Assembly: GCA_002308955.1 (NCBI GenBank)
Contig: DBWJ01000065.1
Coordinates: 13,296 to 35,109 of the forward strand
DNA length: 21,814 nt
Reading direction: 5' to 3'
Source: Lachnoclostridium sp. UBA1241
GTDB taxonomy: Bacteria > Bacillota > Clostridia > Lachnospirales > Lachnospiraceae
The notes beneath the pieces are model-generated. The model was given only the letters and a program-made list of their open reading frames with translations, had not been told where the DNA came from and ran no database searches. This document shows positions 16,599 through 21,814 of the stretch, piece after piece (the first letter of the stretch is position 1; every line of letters begins with the position of its first letter). Both the position numbers and the translations under genes were made by a program.

Positions 16599-17222
16599 AT
16601 GAAACTTTATGACCGTAACGGAAGTTTCGTCGGTACCGTTCGGAAAGAGGAACTTGTTAAGGCGGAAGATGCCATTATGCCGGTTCCGATTACGATCAAG
16701 CCTGCCCGGAAGCTTTCCTTTCCGAGCGGCTATACCGTGATGGGAGTCGGAAGTGTTCTGGCAGCCTGCGCGACAGTGCTTTCGTATGGAGGCCTGTGGA
16801 TTTCCGATATGCTCAATGTCTTCCTCGTTATGTCCGGCCTGTTAAGCGAGGCATCGAAAGTGATTTTCCCGCTTTCTGCATTGCTATGGCTTTTCGGATC
16901 CGTGCTTCTTATGTTTGAACATAAGATATACGCGCTTCCTACGGTTTATTTTTTGATTTCCGTATTCTGGGAAGGCAGCGTTGGGGTGTATGCTGTCTGT
17001 GGCTTGATTGCATACATTCTGCTAGCGGTTATTCTTATCGTATTCCGCAAGTCAAAACCTGCATATATGCTTATCGCGAGCCGTGTGCTGCTTTCCGTGC
17101 TGATGACTCTTTCCTGGATGCAAAGTGTTGTGGTTACGATTCTTATGTTGATCTGCTATCTGGTCGAAGTGCTGTACTTTTTCAAATTTGCGCATGACGA
17201 CGGAAAGGCTGTTAAGAAATGA
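16599..17222 (+). CDS. Array membrane protein a1, unknown family
   Basis: The product has 207 residues and is the shortest member. A hydrophilic N-terminus (1-40) contains KLYDRNG and FVG (10-12), then IMPV (26-29). About six hydrophobic segments follow (near 45-67, 86-106, 110-124, 128-149, 154-174 and 176-196). Arg162 lies in the fifth segment and Glu190 in the sixth (YLVEV); both have counterparts in a2 and a3. VIFPLSALLW (88-97) matches the V-x-P-L-x-x-x-I-Q-L-A-A region of the other a-type proteins. The tail is basic. ATG at 16599 has AAAGGAGG 8 bases upstream, the best ribosome binding site of the array. The stop overlaps b1 in ATGA. A role in the cytoplasmic membrane is clear; the function is not. 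Confidence 0.88.
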   Translation: MKLYDRNGSFVGTVRKEELVKAEDAIMPVPITIKPARKLSFPSGYTVMGVGSVLAACATVLSYGGLWISDMLNVFLVMSGLLSEASKVIFPLSALLWLFGSVLLMFEHKIYALPTVYFLISVFWEGSVGVYAVCGLIAYILLAVILIVFRKSKPAYMLIASRVLLSVLMTLSWMQSVVVTILMLICYLVEVLYFFKFAHDDGKAVKK

Positions 17223-18031
17223 TTGTTTATGATCGAAAGAAAAACCCGGTCGGAATGCTGAATCCTGACGGCGGTCTGTCTGCTTTCAAAAAGGAGTCAT
17301 TGACGTTAGACGATCTTGCGGAGAAAGATTCACCGAAGTGCTCGTCCGGCTTTATTGCTTTGAAGAATGCTCTTCGCTGGATCTGCTTTGCTGACATTCT
17401 CGCGGTAATCGGGTTCTTCGGCGGATTCTATATTATGTTGCCGCACACGGAGATAATGACCTCGCTGGTGGCTTTCGGAATTCAGACAGCGGCGCTTATC
17501 GTGCTTGCTCTGGTTTGGAAAAATGCTTATCCGTTCCTGCTCTTTGCACTTGGGCAGGTTGCATGCTATGGTCTGTTAAGACTAATAGCATCGCGGTATA
17601 TTTATACAGAGGCAGAAACTGCAGGCCTTGAACTGGCATTTGCAACGTTGTTCGTTTTGTTTTTTGTGTTTGAGTTTGCAGAACTGATTATGGTCCGTAT
17701 ATACCTTGAAGAAGCCGTGATTGAAAGCCATATTCCAGGGTATATCCGTATGTCGAAAGAGAATTCATTCTGGCGGTACCTTTTTTTGGCGTTGATTTGT
17801 TGCTGGGCTATGTATTCTGGCTTTACACTGATTCTGTTTCAGGAATTCGGAGCAAAATCTTTTCTGAGTGAGTCTGTTCGGACCGGTGTTTTAAAGTATA
17901 ACGGTGAAAACGAAACGATTATTGTTTCCGCTGTAGCATTACGTATTGCTGAGGTATTACAGTTGTTCCTGGCACAGAATCATATGACGATTTTAGAAAA
18001 GGGTTTAATGAAGAAAAATGAGACTTTATGA
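17219..18031 (+). CDS. Array membrane protein b1, unknown family
   Basis: The product has 270 residues. The N-terminus IVYDRKKNPVG aligns with those of b2 and b3 and, more loosely, with the a-type. A longer hydrophilic stretch (1-48) is followed by about seven hydrophobic segments. FGIQTAALIV (86-95) recalls the I-Q-x-A-A motif of the a-type. The last segment has R242-x-x-E245 (LRIAEVLQLF), and an R-x-x-E at this place is kept in b2 and b3. A middle stretch FEFAELIMV also carries acidic residues in a hydrophobic segment. The gene starts in the a1 stop codon (ATGA) with only a weak GGAAAGG upstream, so coupling to a1 is likely. It overlaps a2 by 14 bp. Function unknown. Confidence 0.88.
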   Translation: MIVYDRKKNPVGMLNPDGGLSAFKKESLTLDDLAEKDSPKCSSGFIALKNALRWICFADILAVIGFFGGFYIMLPHTEIMTSLVAFGIQTAALIVLALVWKNAYPFLLFALGQVACYGLLRLIASRYIYTEAETAGLELAFATLFVLFFVFEFAELIMVRIYLEEAVIESHIPGYIRMSKENSFWRYLFLALICCWAMYSGFTLILFQEFGAKSFLSESVRTGVLKYNGENETIIVSAVALRIAEVLQLFLAQNHMTILEKGLMKKNETL

Positions 18032-18698
18032 TGAAAACGGCATATGCATCGGTTCCGTTCGGGAGAAGAATCTAAGGAATTCCGAAGAATCCATCATGCC
18101 TGTCAGTATTACGGTTACGCCCGCGAAGCATTTTATTCTGCCGAACGGCTTCCTTCTCATGGTTATCGGAGCCGGAATAGCGGTTCTTTCGATGTTGCTG
18201 TCGATTTTTGCGGAAATCTTTGATTTCCCGAAGGGAATCGTTTCATTCTTATCCGCATTCGGTTTGTGCGGAACGGAATCGTATCTGTTTGTGCCTCTTG
18301 CGTATTTAATTCAACTGGCGGCGTTATTCCTTCTGACAAGAATCCATTATTTGTCCTTTTTGTTTGTTGCGTGTATGTATGCGGAAATCTTATATACCGG
18401 TCTGATTTATGTGATTATCAGGCCGAAATACTGGGACGAACGAAACTATTTCTATATACTGGACATATTCTTTATCTTGCTTGTTTTCGGGCTTTACTAT
18501 ATCGGATTTTCCAATATGGCATTTTTACGAATTCCGTATTTTTGGATTCTTCTGTCAATCCGTCTGCTTGTTGCGGCTATATTGTTCGCATTTGCACCGG
18601 ATTCAGTCTCCGGATGGGTAATCGGAATTCTGTATTATCTTTTTGAAACGGTTTATTGGTGGCGGGTTAACGCTTCCCTGCAAAAGGAAATCTCATGA
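18018..18698 (+). CDS. Array membrane protein a2, unknown family
   Basis: The product has 226 residues. RLYDENG and IG (11-12) open the protein, IMPV lies at 26-29, and PNGF (42-45) precedes the first hydrophobic segment (about 44-66). LFVPLAYLIQLAALFLL (90-106) is the clearest shared a-type region. Arg182 in the penultimate segment and Glu210 in the last (YLFETVYWW) are 28 residues apart, as in a1. Its first 24 bases are identical to those of a3. The start overlaps the end of b1 by 14 bp and has no good ribosome binding site, which points to translational coupling. The stop overlaps b2 in ATGA. Function unknown. Confidence 0.88.
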   Translation: MRLYDENGICIGSVREKNLRNSEESIMPVSITVTPAKHFILPNGFLLMVIGAGIAVLSMLLSIFAEIFDFPKGIVSFLSAFGLCGTESYLFVPLAYLIQLAALFLLTRIHYLSFLFVACMYAEILYTGLIYVIIRPKYWDERNYFYILDIFFILLVFGLYYIGFSNMAFLRIPYFWILLSIRLLVAAILFAFAPDSVSGWVIGILYYLFETVYWWRVNASLQKEIS

Positions 18699-19492
18699 AA
18701 GTATACAATGGAAAAAAAGAATTTGTCGGATATGTAAGCCGGCAGGACGGAGTTTTGAGGCTGCAGAAGGATGATGATTCCTCCGGCCTTTCCGCATGGA
18801 CCGGTGCCCGTAAGGATTATTTCGGCGTTATGTTTCGGGATTTGTTTCTCTGGTTCGCATTTGCCGAGCTTCTTACGGTTGTCGGATACTTTGTAAATGA
18901 GGAGTGGGGCTCTTACAAATCAGAGTATATCTGGCTGAAACTCGTTTCCTCCGATAACCTGTTTCTGGCTTCGCCGTTTGCCTACTTTATACAGATGCTC
19001 GCCGCTTTTGTGACGTGCCTTGCCGTTCGGAAAATCCGATGGCTCTTTGGCCTTTTTTGCCTTCGGACCGTTTTTGTTATCGGCATGGCTGTCGGTATTC
19101 TTCCGTATAATTTTATTATACTGACCGTTGAGCTTCTGGTAATCGTCCTGATTCCGTTTATGATACGGCATTGCTTTTTAGAGTACCTTCAACACGATAT
19201 ATCGAAAATATCAGACAAACTTCCGGGGACATACCAGTATAATGTATTGATTCCCGGTATTGCGTTTCTAATTTCCATGGCGCTTATGCTTTACGGGCTG
19301 ATTCCGTTTGCAACCATGTGGAACGCGGAACCGGCGGACTTCTTTTATTACATCGGCAATCTGCAGAATAACAGTGGGAACATTACTCTTGGGACTTCAC
19401 TTTGCATGCTTCGTGTGGTCGAAGTCTACATGTATCTTGCTGCGGCAGTTGTTGTGATTCGGATTATGAAAGAAAGGGAAACGGCAGAATGA
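18695..19492 (+). CDS. Array membrane protein b2, unknown family
   Basis: The product has 265 residues. The start KVYNGKKEFVGYV has the b-type pattern, with Asn in place of Asp at position 5. The hydrophilic head (1-45) is rich in Asp and Lys. About seven hydrophobic segments follow. SPFAYFIQMLAAF (93-105) is close to the a2 motif, which supports a common origin of the a and b types. R240-x-x-E243 lies in the last segment (RVVEVYMYL). The stretch around KLPGTY (175-180) resembles IPGYI in b1. The ATG lies in the a2 stop codon, and AAAAGGAAA upstream is a fair ribosome binding site. The stop overlaps a3 in ATGA. Function unknown. Confidence 0.88.
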   Translation: MKVYNGKKEFVGYVSRQDGVLRLQKDDDSSGLSAWTGARKDYFGVMFRDLFLWFAFAELLTVVGYFVNEEWGSYKSEYIWLKLVSSDNLFLASPFAYFIQMLAAFVTCLAVRKIRWLFGLFCLRTVFVIGMAVGILPYNFIILTVELLVIVLIPFMIRHCFLEYLQHDISKISDKLPGTYQYNVLIPGIAFLISMALMLYGLIPFATMWNAEPADFFYYIGNLQNNSGNITLGTSLCMLRVVEVYMYLAAAVVVIRIMKERETAE

Positions 19493-20211
19493 GACTTTAT
19501 GATGAAAACGGCCAATATGTCGGCGGCGTTTTGGACGCGGAATACGAGAGAACCAAAGACTCTATCATGCCTGTCGCAATCGAAGTGCAGGTGCCGAAGT
19601 ACAATGCCCCGGTAAGCGGATATACGGTTATGGTTATCAGTAGTTTCATCTCTATCGTATGTCTGTTCCTTTCCCTTGTGCTGAGCGCGGATGTTGCAGA
19701 GACTGAGGAAAGCCTGGATGGGTTTCGGGAAGTACTTTATTATCTGGGGGTCTTCTTCAACTGTAAAACATGTGTTATTCCCATCGTGGTATTCATTCAG
19801 CTGGCGGCATCGATTCTTTTAATTCGTGAGGGCTGGATGTTCCTCGTTGCATTTGGCGTACGTGTCTTAAGTGTAATTCTCTTTTTGTCACCGCTTACAT
19901 CTTATGAATGGAAGTTTATGCCGTTTCCGGCCATTTCCGAATTTGTTGCATTAATGATAACCGCAATGGCATTTGCCTTGAAAGCGAAAACTAAGACCGG
20001 GAATACCAAATACATTTTATATGCGTTGTTATTATCCATGAACAGATGTTTGACCATGTGTTTCGTGGTATATGAGGTATATGTATTCCTGGAAGAGGAA
20101 GGCCCGGCAATTGTAATGGCTTATGCTATCCTGTTTGCATATTCCTGTTTTGAAATGTCTATTTTTCATTTCATTAACAAAGCAATTCTCGAAAGAGGGC
20201 AGATGCGATGA
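19489..20211 (+). CDS. Array membrane protein a3, unknown family
   Basis: The product has 240 residues. The start at 19489 is chosen over the open frame from 19402 because it gives RLYDENGQYVGGV, which aligns with a1 and a2 without gaps, and because it forms the ATGA overlap seen at other junctions. IMPV lies at 26-29 and SGY at 43-45. CVIPIVVFIQLAASILLIR (95-113) is the shared a-type region. Glu222 lies in the last hydrophobic segment (SCFEMSIF) and Arg186 in the preceding region. An acidic loop (70-81) is longer than in the others. AAAGGGAAA upstream may be the ribosome binding site. The stop overlaps b3 in ATGA. Function unknown. Confidence 0.88.
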   Translation: MRLYDENGQYVGGVLDAEYERTKDSIMPVAIEVQVPKYNAPVSGYTVMVISSFISIVCLFLSLVLSADVAETEESLDGFREVLYYLGVFFNCKTCVIPIVVFIQLAASILLIREGWMFLVAFGVRVLSVILFLSPLTSYEWKFMPFPAISEFVALMITAMAFALKAKTKTGNTKYILYALLLSMNRCLTMCFVVYEVYVFLEEEGPAIVMAYAILFAYSCFEMSIFHFINKAILERGQMR

Positions 20212-20936
20212 GAGTATTTGATGAAAACAAAAATCTGGTCGGGTATCTTCAGAAAGATAACGGAAAGCTCGTCCTGATCGGAGCTGCTGAGGCAGAAGAA
20301 AACAGAGGAATTTCTGATCGGGCTTATGCATATCATACCAGGTGGTACCTGGCACGGGAATTTGCCGATTGGTCCTTCGCCGGCGCCGTGATTACACTTA
20401 TTGGGATTTTCCTTTACATAATAATGAACGGGCGCACAGCGGATTTGGATGTTATGTTTCTCATTCTTCCGAATTCCATCCTGTTAATGGCGCCGCTCAC
20501 ATTTGCCCTGAGGCTTGTCGCGATATTCTTCGGGTCGCTTTTGGATGCAAGATTTGTTTTGTCTTTCGGAATTCTTCTCGCGCAGATTCTGGCTGCCGGG
20601 TTAGCATATTCCACAGATCATGAGATTGTCGGGACTATTCTTGTTGCTGTAATGGATGTTGCGTTTTTATACATTGTAAGAAGTATATTAAAGAGTTATC
20701 TAAATATATTACCGAAAAATGTGAAAGCTGATAATACTTTTGAAACGAAGTTCAACCCGGTATTTATCCTGTTCCTTGTGCTCATGCTTCTTGTGTCTCT
20801 AACCATACTGATTAACGGTGGATGGGGAGACAATGAGTATACGGTTTTGATACTTGTCTTCATTACATTTTATCGTGGATTTGAAACTGCACAGTTTATG
20901 CGGGTCGGAAACCTTATCCGAAAAGGAAATTTGTAA
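20208..20936 (+). CDS. Array membrane protein b3, unknown family
   Basis: The product has 242 residues. RVFDENKNLVGYL combines features of both types: DEN as in a2 and a3, K8 and VG-Y-L as in b2. The hydrophilic head (1-56) is followed by about six hydrophobic segments. APLTFALRLVA (95-105) occupies the place of the P-x-x-x-I-Q-x-A-A motif but has Arg where the others have Gln. R223-x-x-E226 (YRGFETAQF) is kept in the last segment. AGAGGG upstream can act as ribosome binding site. The stop codon lies only 8 bp before the rplU -35 box, leaving no room for a terminator. Transcripts of the array may therefore run into the ribosomal protein genes. Function unknown. Confidence 0.87.
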   Translation: MRVFDENKNLVGYLQKDNGKLVLIGAAEAEENRGISDRAYAYHTRWYLAREFADWSFAGAVITLIGIFLYIIMNGRTADLDVMFLILPNSILLMAPLTFALRLVAIFFGSLLDARFVLSFGILLAQILAAGLAYSTDHEIVGTILVAVMDVAFLYIVRSILKSYLNILPKNVKADNTFETKFNPVFILFLVLMLLVSLTILINGGWGDNEYTVLILVFITFYRGFETAQFMRVGNLIRKGNL

Positions 20937-20944
20937 GATTTTCC

Positions 20945-20973
20945 TTGACATTCCCGACGGTTTGTGCTATTTT
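20945..20973 (+). promoter_or_regulatory. Promoter of the rplU-prp-rpmA operon
   Basis: TTGACA (20945-20950), a 17-bp spacer ending in an extended -10 TG-C, and TATTTT (20968-20973). Transcription would begin near 20980. Confidence 0.75.
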
Positions 20974-20979
20974 GTTACA

Positions 20980-21050
20980 GTATGCCGCACAATGGGGTTT
21001 GAAGAGCACGTAAGTGCCACCGTAGTTGGCGAGTAATGATAATAGGAGGT
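20980..21050 (+). ncRNA. Probable L21 leader (ribosomal protein autoregulatory 5' UTR)
   Basis: The roughly 75-base leader between the promoter and rplU contains a hairpin with stem GCAC/GTGC and a GTAA tetraloop (21006-21017), and further GC-rich segments (21014-21030) near the ribosome binding site AGGAGGT (21044-21050). Low-GC Gram-positive bacteria are known to carry an L21 leader at this place, thought to let L21 control its own operon. The assignment rests on position and partial structure; no covariance model was run. Confidence 0.6.
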
Positions 21051-21056
21051 GCCATT

Positions 21057-21368
21057 ATGTACGCGATTATTGCAACCGGCGGTAAGCAGTACAAGGTAGC
21101 TGAAGGCGATATCATTAAAGTTGAAAAGCTCGGTGCAGCCGAGGGTGAGAACTTTACCTTTGATCAGGTTCTCGCAGTGAACAATGGAAGTGAACTTGTT
21201 GTCGGAACTCCCTGTGTTGCCGGCGCAACCGTTTCCGCGACCGTACTCGGTGAGGGTAAGGCGAAGAAGGTTATCGTATACCGTTACAAGAGAAAGTCCG
21301 GATATCATAAGAAGAACGGACACAGACAGGCCTTTACACAGGTTAAGATCGACGCGATCAACGCATAA
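21057..21368 (+). CDS. rplU: Large-subunit ribosomal protein bL21
   Basis: The product has 103 residues, the same as E. coli L21. L21 binds 23S rRNA in the 50S subunit. MYAIIATGGKQYKV at the N-terminus and YKRKSGYHKKNGHRQAFT near the C-terminus are family hallmarks. ATG at 21057 is chosen over the in-frame ATG at 21036, because AGGAGGT lies 6 bases upstream and the longer frame would translate the ribosome binding site itself. It is the first gene of the rplU-prp-rpmA operon, 6 bp ahead of prp, and follows a probable regulatory leader. Confidence 0.98.
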   Translation: MYAIIATGGKQYKVAEGDIIKVEKLGAAEGENFTFDQVLAVNNGSELVVGTPCVAGATVSATVLGEGKAKKVIVYRYKRKSGYHKKNGHRQAFTQVKIDAINA

Positions 21369-21374
21369 TCAATC

Positions 21375-21704
21375 ATGATTACGATTACAATTCGTAAAGA
21401 AAAGGACGCTATCGTGGCATTTTCCGTAACGGGACATGCTGAATACGCGGATGAGGGACAGGATATTGTCTGTTCTGCGGTTTCCGCGTTAACGATTAAC
21501 GCCGTGAATTCCATCGAGCGGTTTACATCCGACCGGATCTCTGTAGCAGAGGCAGACGGCGAGTTGCATGCCGAGATTCAGGAAACGGCAGGTCCTGAAA
21601 CACAGTTGTTGTTGCAGTCCATGTTACTCGGATTGCAGACAGTCGGGGAACAGTATCCCCGATATGTCAGAGTTAATGTTGCAGATTGTAAAGACTCATT
21701 TTAG
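21375..21704 (+). CDS. prp: Ribosomal-processing cysteine protease Prp
   Basis: The product has 109 residues, the usual length (YsxB family). Prp removes the N-terminal extension of ribosomal protein L27 in Firmicutes and relatives. The catalytic pair fits His21 (TGHAEYADEG) and Cys33 (DIVCSAVSAL). The gene sits between rplU and rpmA, its standard place, and the downstream rpmA codes for an L27 with the matching cleavage site. There is no good ribosome binding site before the ATG at 21375, so translation is probably coupled to rplU, 6 bp upstream. Confidence 0.96.
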   Translation: MITITIRKEKDAIVAFSVTGHAEYADEGQDIVCSAVSALTINAVNSIERFTSDRISVAEADGELHAEIQETAGPETQLLLQSMLLGLQTVGEQYPRYVRVNVADCKDSF

Positions 21705-21718
21705 AGGAGGGAATTGAC

Positions 21719-21814
21719 ATGCTTACTATGAACCTTCAGTTATTTGCTCATAAGAAGGGTGTTGGCTCCACGAAGAACGGCAGAGATTCCGAGTCCAAGA
21801 GACTTGGAGCCAAG
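21719..21814 (+). CDS. rpmA: Large-subunit ribosomal protein bL27, 5' part
   Basis: The first 32 codons are present and the gene runs off the window. The N-terminus MLTMNLQLFAHKKG carries the extension that Prp removes, by analogy with the S. aureus protein between LF and AHKKG. The mature N-terminus reaches toward the peptidyl transferase centre, so cleavage is expected to be essential. GSTKNGRDSESKRLGAK is the conserved start of the mature protein. AGGAGGG (21705-21711) lies 7 bases before the ATG at 21719 and directly follows the prp stop codon. Confidence 0.96.
   Translation, partial: MLTMNLQLFAHKKGVGSTKNGRDSESKRLGAK

Larger units (their letters stand above)
16599..20936 (+). other. Six-gene array: three tandem copies of a two-gene membrane cassette
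   Basis: Six same-strand genes alternate between two related protein types, a and b (a1-b1-a2-b2-a3-b3). Adjacent genes overlap by 4 bp (ATGA) at four junctions and by 14 bp at the junction at 18018-18031. All six proteins align without gaps over residues 1-12 (Y/F4, D/N5, G12). The a-type share IMPV at 26-29. All six have a Glu in the last hydrophobic segment. The pattern shows duplication of the cassette as a unit. By eye the DNA is richer in A/T than the housekeeping genes around it. No ATPase, protease, kinase or DNA-binding motif is present in any member. I do not recognise the family. Confidence 0.88.

Noticed and set aside
16599..20936. Array read as toxin-immunity pairs, a transporter, or bacteriocin genes
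   Set aside because: There is no ATP-binding motif, leader peptide, small secreted toxin-like product or peptidase in any of the six. All are polytopic membrane proteins, so none of these labels can be supported.

Overview
The window reads as a chromosomal segment of a Gram-positive Clostridia-type bacterium, probably a Lachnospiraceae relative. The basis is the pyrimidine-nucleoside phosphorylase, an scpA-scpB pair, the block of TIGR03960 radical SAM gene, DUF2344 gene and RNase E/G gene, the rplU-prp-rpmA cluster with an L27 that carries a Prp-type N-terminal extension, strong AGGAGG ribosome binding sites, and clear sigma-A promoters with 17-bp spacers. The species assignment is inference; no database was searched.

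Layout. Bases 1-2906 hold the 3' part of a class I aminotransferase, proC and pdp, each with its own promoter. Bases 2951-5200 are one transcription unit (metallophosphoesterase, scpA, scpB) with a consensus promoter and an intrinsic terminator. Bases 5249-8494 hold a SWIM-zinc-finger SNF2 helicase. Bases 8521-8776 are a nested inverted-repeat element whose two 26-bp arms each form a terminator hairpin, one for the helicase and one for the convergent minus-strand gene. Bases 8801-12453 are a minus-strand island of two zinc-ribbon proteins with a shared N-terminal architecture: a 901-residue cytoplasmic protein with a TolA-like K/E/A coil, and a 281-residue two-helix membrane protein. Bases 12568-16472 are a tightly overlapping plus-strand operon of a TIGR03960 radical SAM enzyme, its DUF2344 partner and RNase E/G.

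The most unusual region is 16518-20936. It has its own promoter and carries six overlapping genes for small polytopic membrane proteins that I cannot assign to a family. They alternate a-b-a-b-a-b, that is, three tandem copies of a two-gene cassette. All six align without gaps over their first 12 residues (Y/F at 4, D/N at 5, Gly at 12). The a-type proteins share an IMPV motif at exactly residues 26-29. All six have a glutamate in the last hydrophobic segment, and in the three b-type proteins it sits in an R-x-x-E motif. The array lies between the RNase E/G gene and rplU, which are commonly near neighbours in this lineage. No terminator separates it from the rplU promoter.

The window ends with an rplU promoter, a probable L21 leader, rplU, the L27-processing protease gene prp, and the start of rpmA, whose N-terminal extension carries the expected Prp cleavage site.
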